NCBI GenBank assembly: GCA_945643635.1
Contig: CALZFC010000078.1
Span: 1,327,001 to 1,391,000, forward strand
Length of the DNA stretch: 64,000 nucleotides
Direction: 5' to 3'
DNA from: Allodiplogaster sudhausi
Taxonomy: Eukaryota > Nematoda > Chromadorea > Rhabditida > Diplogasteridae
Shown here: piece after piece, positions 1-11,349 of the stretch
How positions within the stretch are numbered: position 1 is the first letter of the stretch
Layout of the letters: the number at the start of each line of letters is the position of its first letter
Translations under genes and position numbers: made by a program
The notes under the pieces: generated by a model
The model's input: the letters and a program-made list of their open reading frames with translations, nothing else
Database searches by the model: none
What the model was told of the DNA's origin: nothing

Positions 1-495
1 CGTCGAAATTACTCTTGGTTTTTTTAAGTACATAAATATATAAGTAAAAGTTAAAAGTGAGGTATTCCTTTCCTTATCTTCTTAACAATTTTCCCGTTTC
101 TCTTCGCCTTCTATTTCCATAATATCTCGTGTGCTAATCGAAAGAATGTGCGTCATACATATCTTCACGTCGGAAGAACAGAAGGAAATCGCCGCAGGAA
201 AATGGTTGCATGATTTTTCGTCCAATTATTTTTGGATCATTGATCTAATACTTCAGCTGGATAATCAAGTTTCAGCGTCTTCAATCTTCTGCCACCGTGT
301 TCGCCGCCTCTCAATCAATCAAATCCCGACAGGACCAGCAGCCTCCCCTTCCCAATTCCTCTGGCTCTTTCCTTTTTCGTATTTCATCTCCATGGTAACT
401 ACAAAAAGTTCCACTCTATTGCATAAATTTATGTATTTTACAGATTTAGTTCAAGCCTCTTTGCAAGTTTACAAAGATATGTACATATTGTGACG

Positions 496-779
496 TTAAA
501 GGAGGTATCCGGTTAATAATGAACCTAAGTTTTTTCTATATGAACGTGTTCATCTTGGCGTAAAACATGTATCCAGAAAGTATGAGCAATTTTCTTCCAT
601 TACATTCTGAGCAATAGTACCGTGAAAACTGGCGGATAGAGAATTAGCTACGTTAGGTCAGAGCCGCCCTCCTATTTCACATGCTCTCTCGAGCGAGCGA
701 CAGGCAACTTTATGAGCGCGCGCATTCAAACTGATTCACTGGCGCTACTGTATAATTATTCGCCGGATACTTCCTTTAA
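496..779. mobile_element. MITE with TTAA target duplication
   Basis: The left end reads TTAA-AGGAGGTATCCGG. The right end is its inverted counterpart CCGGATACTTCCT-TTAA. TTAA at both edges and short terminal repeats with no coding capacity fit a piggyBac-type nonautonomous element. The interior carries the motif CACATGCTCTC, also seen in related elements near 11.15 kb and 36.5 kb. Confidence 0.65.
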
Positions 780-1165
780 GGAGTGAGTGAAATGAAAACA
801 TCAGGACCAAATTAACTTCTTTCCAAAATTAGGTAGCTAGTCAAGCAAACTATGATAGAAAAGGCATACACAAGAAATGAGATCCACGTCCCGGATGTCT
901 AAGTTTCGTCTAAGCTGTTGCTTCGTGAAGGATTGTCCAACTGTTGTCACAACATATTCTCACTTTTAATGTCAATAAAAAAATTATCATCATCATTTTC
1001 ATTTAACTTATTTATCATGTCTTTTATTTATTTATCATGCCTTTTATGCATCGCTAGTAAAGCAACTATAGTAGTTAAAATCTGGCCAAATTTCTTTGTG
1101 ATCTTCAAGTTATAATTTTATGGCATGCTGTGAAACACAATTTCCAATCGTTCCAGTGAAATAGA

Positions 1166-1431
1166 TTAAAGGAGCAGTTCTTTAAAACATTAATTAACAT
1201 ATGGTTCTATGAACTTGGACCTGTTCGCATTTGCCTAAAACGTACATCTACATAGTTTGAAACATTTTTGTCCGCGCAAGTATGGCTCGGCCAAATATTT
1301 TGCATTAGCTGTTAGCTACCCTCCAATTTCATACGCTCTCAAAGTCGAAGAAGGGCCAAATATTTGAGTGCGCGCGTTCAAAATGGTCCTAATGTACTAC
1401 TGTTGAAACACTCAGTGTATGGCTCCTTTAA
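1166..1431. mobile_element. MITE with TTAA target duplication
   Basis: It begins TTAA-AGGAGC and ends GGCTCCT-TTAA, the same arrangement as the element at 496-779. The right edge lies only 7 bp from the stop codon of the first chemoreceptor gene, so the element is immediately downstream of that gene. There is no coding content. Confidence 0.6.
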
Positions 1432-1437
1432 GCGTGT

Positions 1438-4400
1438 TCAAATGTGGCCTGGCATTTGGTGATGCCCGGCAGGCACAGCCATTGGACGCGACGCGGACGC
1501 GTCGCGGCTGCTGTGTTCTTGTACGGTGATACGAGTGACTCTCGACACGGCACGCCTGAGTGCGTCGCGGTAGAGGCGTACGAAGCAGATGATGAGGAAG
1601 GGATCGACGGCCGGGAAGACCTCGACCACGAGAGTCAAGTAGCCACCGAGGTCGCCGACTTCCATGCATGAAAGAAGGGTGGAGCTCGACTCACAGAGAC
1701 TTTGAATGAAGTGGAAATTTGCGGGATTATGATTTAAAAAACGGTAAAAGGGTGGAGATGTGCTCCTTAGCATACCAGACATATGAATGCAATACCAGTG
1801 ATCGCCGTTAGAAAGATGATCGACATTGGCAAGTACGAGAGGACGAATGGCACGCATGTCTGTAGTTGCACAGATTTAAAGCATGCATCGATATTTAGTC
1901 TAGTCTCTCTAACTAAGCCTCATGCTAACTCGCCCATTTGTCAAGGGCTTTTTGGCACCTTTAAAATCATACCTGCACGACTAGTGCCCGAAAGAGCTGG
2001 CGCTGCAGAATACGCGTCTGAAATTTAAAAAAAGTTGTTTTAGTTAAAAACTTATTTGAAACGGTCTGGGGTTCTAAATCACTGGATGCGCATTGTGGTA
2101 GATCAATTCACGAAAAGGTATGCATGGATTGTTCCGTTCGATTGTCTAACGTGTTCGGCTAGTTTGACGCTCGCGAGTGCTCGATGGATTTGAATCGTGC
2201 AGAAGACCATGAGGGAAAAGGTGACGCAGAGGAGCCCGGCCATGACGGTAATTACAATCAGCGAGATCGCCTGCCACGCACGCCCGCCATCCGGCGTCCG
2301 GAGCTGAAGTAGTAATCGATGATTAATCGATAATCAATAAATGAGTGATCAATCTTTTCAATCAATAATTCATACGATTACATTACTGAGCAATAAAAAC
2401 ATCCGCCGACAACGAGTTGTTGGAGTTCATTAATAATCTCTGCCGACAGTAATCAAATACATAAGTTTATTGATAAAGTGGCTTTAAAAAGTTTTCTTAA
2501 TTGTAACCAACATAATAATTGATGCCGAAGTAGCCGACAGGCCTAATGTCAAGACCAAAATATTCGAGCGCCGACGGGGCAAATTGCTAAACGAGATTGC
2601 TGTTTTGTCTTCTTTAATCGATAAAGTATAATGTATGAAATTCCTTTTTTCCAACAATTTGGCTGTTTACTACAGAGATACATTCATACATAATGTGGAA
2701 CAGCGCGACCTCGTCCGCGAGCGGCGTGGGAATGAATGGAATGCCGAGGAACATGATGAATCCGCTGAACGAGAACATGATCAGGCCACAGAGAAGAACG
2801 ACCGAGCGTGTTTTAAAGCCGTCCAGCCAGCGCATCCAGTGAGGTCTGAAAAGAATGAAGGAACAAAGTGATTATCTTTTTTCTATTTTCATCCCTTGTT
2901 ATTTCTATTCATAAGGTGTTTTCTTCTCTCTTTCGAATCCTTAATCGTGTTATTGTCCATAAAATGAACTTTAGGCAGACGATATTAAAGAGATACATAG
3001 AGATACAAGAGATACGTTCATATGTTTCTAAACATATTTCGGGCAAAAAGTGCTCACTCGCAGATAGACTTGTATCGGTAGACAAAGTGGAGCGCGAGCA
3101 GAATCCACGTCTGGTAGTAGAGGAAAGTGAAGACGAAGCACCAGACGACGCCGATGCTCCTTGAGAAGGGGATGGTGTGCACGAGGAAGAAGTACCAGCC
3201 ATTCGAGGTCATGTGCGCGATCTTGTATTCAATAGCATGATTTACAATTCACAGAATGAATGATTTTTTTAACATAAATATAGATGAATGCATTTTTAAC
3301 ACATTTTGTGAAAAGAAATTAAAAATACTAGAGCGTTGTGACGTGAATTAGGCATGTGTTTAGAAAAATAACAATTTTCAGACCAATTTATGATTAACTT
3401 TATTTTGCTTCATTTCGTCTGAAAATATTTGTCGGTTAAGTCGGGCCAACTCCTACATACACACAGAAAAAAAAGTTACGCTCAAAATAAGTTATTCTAG
3501 CAATGTATCGTGGGTAAGTTACGTGGAGAAACACTTGTCAAGTGTTCGCCCTCCACGTCGTCGTCTCCTCCTTAGAAACAAAGCATAACTTTTTCAGTGG
3601 ACCCCTGAAAGATACGAGGGGTTATACTTACGACGAGCCAACACAAAAAAAGTTATGATTGAGCGAATCCGCTCCACTCCACTAAGAAATGCAAGATACG
3701 TGGAGCGTAACTTATCTGCATGAAACAAAAGTTACGATCTCGTCACGAAGTAGCCATCTCGTCCGATCTGGCAAGTTAGGCAACGTCGAGCTGCGACACT
3801 TTCGGGTTCACATTCACATGCACAGCGTTTTGTCCCCAGTACTTTGAGGAGCATCTGATGTTTCACTAATCTACGGATATATTACACCAATTTACGGCCG
3901 ATGTTCGTGGATTATATTCGCACCAAAATAAAAATGAACTGATTTTTGAGGCGTTGCGGTCGCGATGCGCGGTTTTTTTTTATTTCATTTAACGGCCAAG
4001 GAAAAATGACCCGACGCTACTAGGCAAAAAAGTGCACATGCGAGCAAAAGTGCTCGAAAAAACTTTTTGTGCACTTTTTCATATTTTACATTATTTTGTT
4101 TTCGTGCAACATAATAAAATGTACATTATTTCGTAATTTTTTTTTCTTTTTCAGCTGTTTCTCTACGATTGTAATTGTCTTGAAATAAAAGCGTCAGTCA
4201 GTCGCGTTTTAATTGCAATTTCTCTTTAAGAGAAATGTTGAATAAAACTAATTCCGAAAAGTAATTTTAGAAATTTGCTGTAAATTTACAGTTGTTTTTC
4301 TGAAAGTCCCCGTTGTTGAGGCGAATGCACCCATTTGTTGTGCATTTTAACCCTTTCCTGTGACTGTTCCCTCTTTTTTGCACGTTTTAAGAAGTTAATC

Positions 4401-4524
4401 CTATAACGGATGTTCATCATCCGGTCGCATTTAGAGATAGTTGTAAGTATAAGTGTGAGAAGGAGAGAGCGAGAAAAACTGAGAAAGAGAGAGAGAGAGA
4501 GACAGAGAGAGACAGAGACAGAGG

Positions 4525-4558
<34 letters not shown>

Positions 4559-5892
4559 TCTAATTTGTCTCTGGATGCACACGTAAATGAAAGACCATAA
4601 ACGTGTACGGAGCGAGCACTGGCGGGGATGCTGTACGCGTTGCGGTCGCGTTGCGGTCGAGGGGCAGCAGCGCGAACAGCCGGCGTCCCGACATTTCGTC
4701 AAAAGACACTTCGTCAATTGACGTTTCGTCAAAATTTTTGGTTACATTTCGTCAATAGGCATTTCGTCAAAAAAAATTATCTTGGCGACTTTTCGTCAAA
4801 CAGACATTTCGTCAAACGACTTTCCGTCACATTTTTTTCCTAATGTAGACATTTCGTCAATTTATTACCATTTTCATTCTCGCATCAAGCTCATCAATAA
4901 TTAATGTAGTATACTGTTGTATGTGTATTTTTCTCCACTGAATGCTTATTTGTGGTTGCATTTGTCTCTGTTCAATTTGACAGAATAATTAAAGGAATAA
5001 TTGAGTTAGGTATGCATTGCATGTACAACAGTTGAACGATTGCAGAGAAGCGATCATGAACTCGATTCAAGAGGCCATTTAGAGCATGCTGCATTTTGAG
5101 AGAGTGCAGGGTGTTGTGCTTCTAGTATGAGAGTCCGTTGGCCTTTAATAGAGGGTAGAGTAACGATGCAGAGCTTCTGGCAAGAAGACATGGGCCTAGC
5201 AAAGTGAGTGCGCAAAATGAGTGTGAAGCTGTTCATCCAGAGAGACTTAGAGAAATTGAGAGGGTGAGAGAAAAGCTCTCTCTCTCTGGTCCATGGACGA
5301 TATGGAACCATTCATTGTATCTCCCTGCATTCTCATGTCGACGCCAAAAATTCCCCAGACCACAACGGCCCTCTTCAGGGCCAGCGGAACTATGTCAAAC
5401 CTCGTTCCATACTCTCCTTCTCCATCCCCTCCTCCTTCTGCCCACTCTTCGCCCCTTTCGTCGTCTCCTTCCACACGCTCTTCTCGCTCGCCATCGCCAA
5501 ATCTGCTCAATGTGCCTGTCCCCGCAACGCAATCGTCGCCACCGCGCTTCATTGTCACGAAACGAGGAGGCTCCAAATACGTCGTGCATCCTTCGGTTTG
5601 TTTTAAGAAAACTTTTTTCTCCAAACACGTCATTCAAAAATTAAAGGTCTACAAGTTTGTGAGCCGGCTGATGGACGAGCAAGGACTGACTGAGTACAAG
5701 CTTATGCGTCTTCAGATGGGATCGCCTCCCACTAAGACAAGCAAGAAAAAGTACGCCAAGCTGAACGACCGTCTGAAAGCCGTCCTAGGGAAATACAATA
5801 CCCTTTCACTTCCCAATTTCCTTCATGCCATTTCGAGTAACATCGTCGAACCCTCCATTACCAAACGCTGATGTTTCTCCCTGCCTCTATGT

Positions 5893-5933
<41 letters not shown>

Positions 5934-6559
5934 TTACGGTTGAGTGCGTCGTCCTTTAACAAACAATTTGTCATTTAGCTATGTGTACATTTCCTACTAA
6001 ATAATCACCAATCTACTACTTAATAATTGACTTTCACTGCATATTAACCGATTGTCACTACAAATTAATTATTTGTCATGTCTTACTGGCGAGCTTTATT
6101 CGAAAATGAAAATGGTAATAAATTGACGAAATGTCTACATTAGAAAAAAAAGTGACGGAAAGTCGTTTGACGAAATGTCTATTTGACGAAAAGTCGCCAA
6201 GATAAATTTATTTTGACGAAATGCCTATTGACGAAATGTAACCAAAAAATTTGACGAAACGTCAATTGACGAAGTGTCTTTTGACGAAAAGTCAAGGAAC
6301 CGAACAGCCGGCCTAACATTTCGTTTCATGCTTTTGTTGTCTCTAGAAGTGCACGTAGGCAACCAGGAGTCAGACATTCAGACACACAGAGTCCGTCTCT
6401 GTCTGTCTCTTTCTCTCTCTCACTCTCTCTCTTTCTCACTCTTATTCTCACTCACGCTCTCTCTCTCTCTCTCTCTCTCCACAGGTACATGCCTGTCTAT
6501 GTGCATTTGCGTGCAGAAAAACAGACAGACAGACAGACAGAGAGAGAGAGACAGAGAGA

Positions 6560-6591
<32 letters not shown>

Positions 6592-6692
6592 GGGACAGAC
6601 AGCCAGACAGAAATGATGAATACATGAAAGCGTTGATCGATTAGAAGATCTGCAAAATGAACGGTGAAGGATGATATGATGCATTTCGACTA

Positions 6693-6735
<43 letters not shown>

Positions 6736-7796
6736 TTCACTCTCTCCCTCCGATGAGCAGGCTAGGCGAGCACTACACTGAACCAATTGAGCAGACACAT
6801 GGGCGCTAATCAAGTGTCAACCGCCGGGTGGTGAAATGGTGCGGTGGTAGTGGGTTGCGCGCATGGGGCTGGGGGGTTGGGTTCGGTGCCGGTCGGGTGA
6901 AAATATCTTTCTCTCTCTCTCCTTCTACTTCCAGATCCCAACGAGACGGCTCAGCGACATCGGACAATCACAGGTCAGTTCTATGCACTTTTGTAATATT
7001 TATAATTAGGTTTTGTTCATATTTTATTATAATAAGTATTTTATTTGATAAATATACATAAAAACAACATACATAAAATTCAATCGCCTGGCCGAAAAAA
7101 TGAGAGACGTAACTTTTTTGCATCGACGTATAAGTTACGCCCCACATATCTTGCGCGATTGATCACGCAGCCGTCGGCGACGCGAGAACGTAACTTTTTT
7201 CATGCACATAAGTTACGCCCCACATATCTTGTGGGTATGCACTTTGTAAGCAACGTCCAGAACCACTTAAATTGTTCCGGAGCATTAGAACCGCTTATAA
7301 GTGAAGGTCGAAAGTTACGCTCCACGTAACTCCCTTTTCTGTGTGTACAATTTTCGTTCCCAGACGACCAAGTGTTCCTTGACAGAGCATTTACTACATA
7401 TTTTCTTTGCCTAACGCTACCGGCACTGAGACGACGTGATCAATGGAGATGACAATGTCGCAGATCGCAAAGGCCAGAAGGAGATACGAATAGTTGCCGA
7501 CCTTCATTTACTTCACCTCATTATCTTACAATTCATTACGACCATTCATAATGCTGCAGTTTCAACTGCTCAATTGAAAAAATTGTAAGAACAAGTAATA
7601 GCTCAAAATAAAATAAAATGATGACGAATATGAGGTGTAAGCAGAACAATTAAAAAATCACAAAAAAAATAAATACCTTGCGCTTGCCCACACTAATAAT
7701 GAGAGCGACCAAGCAGCCGTTTCCGACGAAGGAGACGACGGCGACGGCGTACGTGAAGATTTCGTGCATGCGCATCGTGCGCTCGTTCAGCATCAT
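1438..7796 (-). CDS. Seven-transmembrane chemoreceptor, Str superfamily, copy 1
   Basis: Predicted nematode serpentine receptor, presumably a ciliary chemosensory GPCR. Minus-strand exons: 7796-7677 (TM1, MMLNERTMRMHEIF start), 7501-7421 (TM2, LLLAFAICDIVIS), 3221-3058 (TM3, ending HFVYRYKSICE), 2845-2710 (TM4), 2586-2512 (loop), 2303-2151 (TM5), 2017-1973 (LQRQLFRALVVQ), 1859-1796 (TM6, TCVPFVLSYLPMS) and about 1658-1438 (TM7, DPFLIICFVRLYRDAL). The exons total 1059 nt (352 aa). Boundaries and phases match copy 3 except at the last acceptor: at the copy-3 position the dinucleotide is AT, so I used the next in-frame AG, which loses three residues. The TM6/TM7 motifs place it in the Str superfamily; the subfamily (str, srh or srd) is uncertain. 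Intron 2 (3222-7420) is filled with transposons. Confidence 0.8.
4684..6300. mobile_element. Mutator-like (MULE) element with TTTCGTCA repeat arms
   Basis: Both ends are arrays of TTTCGTCA-type repeats in inverted orientation over about 190 bp: left 4690-4880, right 6100-6295. The sequence CGAACAGCCGG occurs directly outside each end (4673-4683 and 6301-6311), consistent with the 9-11 bp target duplication of MULEs. The element is nested inside the TA-flanked element at 3458-7347. It contains a transposase C-terminal remnant at 5293-5871 and a (CT)n tract. Confidence 0.7.
5293..5871 (+). pseudogene. MULE transposase C-terminal remnant
   Basis: An open frame of 192 codons lies between the TTTCGTCA arms. 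The N-terminal half is Ser/Pro-rich low complexity. The C-terminal third (KKYAKLNDRLKAVLGKYN, then LPNFLHAISSNIV) resembles the conserved tail of animal FLYWCH-type MULE transposases, which ends in a Tyr/Arg-rich helix and a LxxLxxIAHNL-like motif. The MULE DDE core and the FLYWCH zinc finger are absent, so the element is not autonomous. The assignment rests on motif memory only. Confidence 0.45.
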
Positions 7797-9048
7797 GAAA
7801 AAATATTCCTGTTTAAATTCCCGCCAAAATGAGAAGTGTTAAGATTGTTTGCACACGCGCACAAAGTCTTCTAATTTATCCTTAACTTTATTTGTTTCGC
7901 TACATCGATTAAGCTGTGAGAACACTGTCATAGATGTGGCGTGACCTGAGAAAATATATGCTCGATAATAATAAACTAATGTAAAAGTGGCGTCCGAATC
8001 AATTACGACTATTATATGGACAAGAACTTTTCAACTTGCAATCTGTTATGCCCATAAAGGTGAAACTTCTCCGATTTAAACATACTCTTCTTACAATTAG
8101 AATACTTTCCTTTGTGTGGTCTCTTTCATATCAGTTCAAGAGCACAATCCCACGGCGAGACATGGCTATTATCGGCACTCCAATAACGCAACTTCACGAA
8201 ACATCTTACAAGTAGTTTGTACATTTCACACACACACATGTATTCACAACACCAAAAACATCTCGACTGGTCACGATCTTACAATTTCATCGTTTAACAA
8301 AGAATGTGACAGTCACAAGTTGATTGTGAGACGACCTTTTCTATTATTTCTGCAAAGGCACACAATCCTACGATAAAGAATTTCAACCCGTTCTATGTAT
8401 CTGGTCTCGGTCGACCAGACGCTTCCATGGATTTACAATTAGTGCATATCAGATGAAATATTCTTTTTTAGATTTGCATGTCACTATAGCGTTATTTTTT
8501 TTAACTATTAGTAGTCTAACTAAATAAAGAAGCAACCCTGTAAATTTCATTAAGTTTCATCTACTTTGAAGGAAAATATGCGAGAAAGACCTAAATATTC
8601 ACCTTTCTTGCACGCTGCCGTATGTCAACAGAATTATGCTTTTGTTAAGAAGGAGCATGCTAAAAGATTTTTAGAGGATAAATCTATATCCAACTTGTTT
8701 GGAAATAAGAATGTTTCTTAATTGTGCGCCTTGAAGGTGAAAAAGAGCTGCCAGAGTTTTCAAAACTATAAGTTGATGTACATATCCTTGTCTTAACGAA
8801 ATGAAATCTTAAAATGTTTCATAATCGAAAAAAACCGGCAGAATCAGTAAACTCTCCTTCTCCATAACCTTTTTTTTACTATCACTACTTTGCCTTTCCT
8901 GTATCTTATATCATCTCTCTGCTAACCACTTTATTTATTGGATAAATTTATCTTCCAAGTGGAGTGCGAGCACCTTTGCATTATTAGGAATCTCTCTTGG
9001 ATTTAAGCATTGAATGAATATCATTCGAAAATTAACGAAATTCGCTAT
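7797..9048. other. Intergenic region between chemoreceptor copies 1 and 2
   Basis: AT-rich sequence upstream of copy 1 and downstream of the copy-2 pseudogene. Short open frames are present but none carries motifs or plausible splice structure. The promoter of copy 1 should lie just above 7796; I cannot point to a specific element. Confidence 0.5.
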
Positions 9049-10622
9049 TCACATTTCTGGCTGCATTGGTGGCCGATGGTGGTGAATGGTGTTGTTTGAG
9101 AGTGTGTGTATAGTCGGATGCGACGCGGTCGCGTCGTGGCTGCTGTATGGCTCGTGCGGTCCGATGCCGCGAGAGGCACGCGTCACTGCACGTACGAGCG
9201 CAACTCGGTAGATGCGTACGAAGCCGATGATGAAGAGTGGATCGAGCGCAGGGAAGAGTGGGGTAATCAGGCAAATGTACGCGCCGAGGTCGCCGAATTG
9301 GATTCATGGAAAGTGAAAGAGATTAACAACAAGTAGCCACGGGTATTTTTAAATCAAAAAAAGTACTTCAATTGACAACTACTTTTTAAAACAAGCCACT
9401 ATTTCCTTTTTTAAGCATTTTTTGTTGTAAATTAGGCTGTCATTTATTATCACGGGAAGTAGAGTCGAAAAAATGAACTGTACCAGTAAAGGGCGCGAGG
9501 TAGAGCACTGTCATTGGCAGATACGAGATGACTCGTTAGGATGAGAGACTCAGGTGAGAGGGGGGGGGGGGGGGGTAATTTCAACTTGCTTTTCAAGCTG
9601 TTGCTGATAGTTCTGCTTTTAACAAAGCCACTCCATGGAATTTATAATGTTTGGATATATGCCGTCTCTCTTGATGTACGCATTTGAAAGCTCCACGGAT
9701 AGCTAATTGGAAGAGAATATAAGTAAGTAGGCTCGTATGGCTAGAACCCGTTCAGGTAGCGAGTGGCGATGGCACAAACGGAATGACGACAATCATGACG
9801 TCGCCGCCGAAAGCGAGCGTGATCAGGCCGCAGAGCAGAATGACCGTGCACGTCTCGAGCGCATCCACCCAGCGCAGCCAAGGCGGCCTGTGGCAAGGAG
9901 AATGGGCTTCGAACAGAGCAGATAGTATTTTCACACTGAACTATGTAGTTGCCAATTTCTAACAAGAAGAAGACGAGGCTATTATCGATAACCTGAGGCA
10001 AGGAAAAGCGGCTCGGCCATTTGTTTACTCGCAGATGGACTTGTATCGATAGATAAAATGGAGCGAAAGCAGAATCCACGTCTGGTAGAACAGGAAGGAA
10101 AAGCGGCCCTGGAAGAAGTGCCAGCCGTTCGTGGTCATGTGCGCGAACTGGAATAATTTAGTTTTAGTTTTATAATTTACTTAATTTTTTTTAATTTGAC
10201 CACATATTCTGCTAATTAAGACTCTTTTGAATCTTTTGTTTATGAACTTTGAAGAGACAAATCAAAACGAGAAGCATTCCTACCGGAACTGTGATGACGT
10301 GATCGATCGAGATCGCAATGTCGGAGATTGCAAATGCGAGGAGAAGAAAGGCGTACCAACCGACCTGGCATTATTCGTAATTTGGAGTGGAAGAGAAAAA
10401 AAAATCGCATTTTTAACACAAGAATAGCAAAATTCATGTAATAACCATGACTATTTTTCGGTGTCTAATTTGATTTTTTTAAAAGTATTCCTTCGAACCC
10501 TTCACCTTACGCTTCCCGACCACTATGATAAGTGCGACGAGGCAACCGTTCGCGACTAAGGAAAGCGCAGCCACAGCGTAGGCGTAGATCTCGTGGAAGC
10601 GGAGGGTACTTGTGTTCAGCAT
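9049..10622 (-). pseudogene. Seven-transmembrane chemoreceptor, Str superfamily, copy 2 (broken)
   Basis: Exons 1-4 are recognisable: 10622-10506 (TM1, MLNTSTLRFHEIYAYAVAAL), 10364-10284 (TM2), 10147-10029 (TM3) and 9887-9752 (TM4). Exon 3 is 45 nt shorter than in copies 1 and 3, an in-frame loss of 15 residues around TM3. Exon 4 runs into TGA at 9752-9754 where the other copies read LADE and splice. Exons 5, 6 and 7 are gone. Only the 3' part of exon 8 (about 9484-9530, SYLPMTVLYLAPFTG) and exon 9 (9305-9049, FPALDPLFIIGFVRIYR) remain. The undamaged part encodes at most 150 residues with four membrane segments, so it is very unlikely to be a working receptor. Confidence 0.8.
9560..9575. repeat. 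Poly-G run (16 G)
   Basis: An uninterrupted run of 16 guanines on the plus strand, between the exon 8 and exon 4 remnants of the copy-2 chemoreceptor pseudogene. Such runs form G-quadruplexes and are deletion-prone in nematodes when the dog-1/FANCJ helicase is lost. The length may also be affected by sequencing error. Confidence 0.8.
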
Positions 10623-10689
10623 CGACCAGAAAATGCACATGGGGAAATGTAACGAAATGGCGATAAACTCTGCAGAATTACGAATAACA

Positions 10690-10850
10690 CAAGCTCCCAC
10701 GACTGGAACTTCGAGCGGATGAATGACTGGGGATTCCTGGCTTGCTGGCCTTTCCAGCAATCTATTGAGCTCGAGTAGAAAAAAAGCGACTCACGTGGTC
10801 CAGCTGTTTATGCTGTGATCTAGGCTTATTGTTAGGAACTGATGGTGAGA
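10690..10850 (-). repeat. Upstream block shared with the copy-3 chemoreceptor
   Basis: This segment, 70-230 bp upstream of the copy-2 start, matches 18330-18490 upstream of copy 3. Both contain CTCCCACGACTGGAACTTCG, then GATGAATGACTGGG, then a TGGCCTTTCC block. The receptor duplication therefore included 5' flanking DNA, and promoter elements could lie within it. Confidence 0.6.
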
Positions 10851-11349
10851 AGAACTTATGTATCCAGGATGTCTGTAAAGGTAGACACTCGCACGATAAA
10901 GAATAACAACTTTTGATCTGGTTTCCACGATTGGATGCATTTGTATCTTCTCCTCATTCCTCCGTTATCGACGATGTTATGTCTTCTTCCATTATTTCTC
11001 AGTCTTGCGGGGCAGTCTCCTCTGTCTCTGTCCCCCACATCTGGAATCCATCCTCCAACACAGAGAAAGAGAAGGCGAATCACATTAAAGGTGGAAGACA
11101 TTCAGTCTAATCCATTTGAATTTTGGTTCTGATCTTTTTAGTCTCGTGTCTATAAATCACATGCTCTCTGACCCTTGTGTCAGGCAAAACAGGCGCGAAT
11201 TTAAGATTGAGTTTTTGGCTCCTTTAAGGATAAGCCTCAACTGCCGACGCCAACTGCAACTGGATCGTCAAGTTTAGTCTAGGAATAGTTGGCGCTGTAG
11301 TTCGCGGGTCAGAAGTTCACTCCTGCCCGCGAACAAAAAATGGCGGACT
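10851..11349. other. Intergenic region with a probable TTAA MITE
   Basis: No gene is supported. A short element of about 145 bp runs from near 11086 (TTAAAGGTGG) to near 11230 (GGCTCCTTTAAGG). It includes the CACATGCTCTC motif shared with the elements at 496-779 and 36427-36555. Confidence 0.45.

Larger units (their letters stand above)
1..1437. other. Gene-free flank holding two TTAA-bounded MITEs
   Basis: I see no exon with convincing coding character here. The short open frames lack family motifs and splice context. The recognisable content is two short inverted-repeat elements, listed separately at 496-779 and 1166-1431. The stretch lies downstream (3') of the first chemoreceptor gene, which is on the minus strand and ends at 1438. 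Confidence 0.6.
3458..7347. mobile_element. TA-flanked transposon with CACACAGAAAA inverted termini
   Basis: The left end is TA-CACACAGAAAA followed by AAGTTACG. The right end is the inverse, with CTCCACGTAACT leading into TTTTCTGTGTG-TA. Several further AAGTTACG/CGTAACTT copies cluster inside each end as subterminal repeats. The element is about 3.9 kb and lies wholly in intron 2 of the copy-1 chemoreceptor. No transposase of its own is recognisable; the middle is occupied by a second element at 4684-6300 and by microsatellites. TA duplication plus terminal repeats suggests a Tc1/mariner-like or other TA-targeting family, but the superfamily is not established. Confidence 0.6.
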
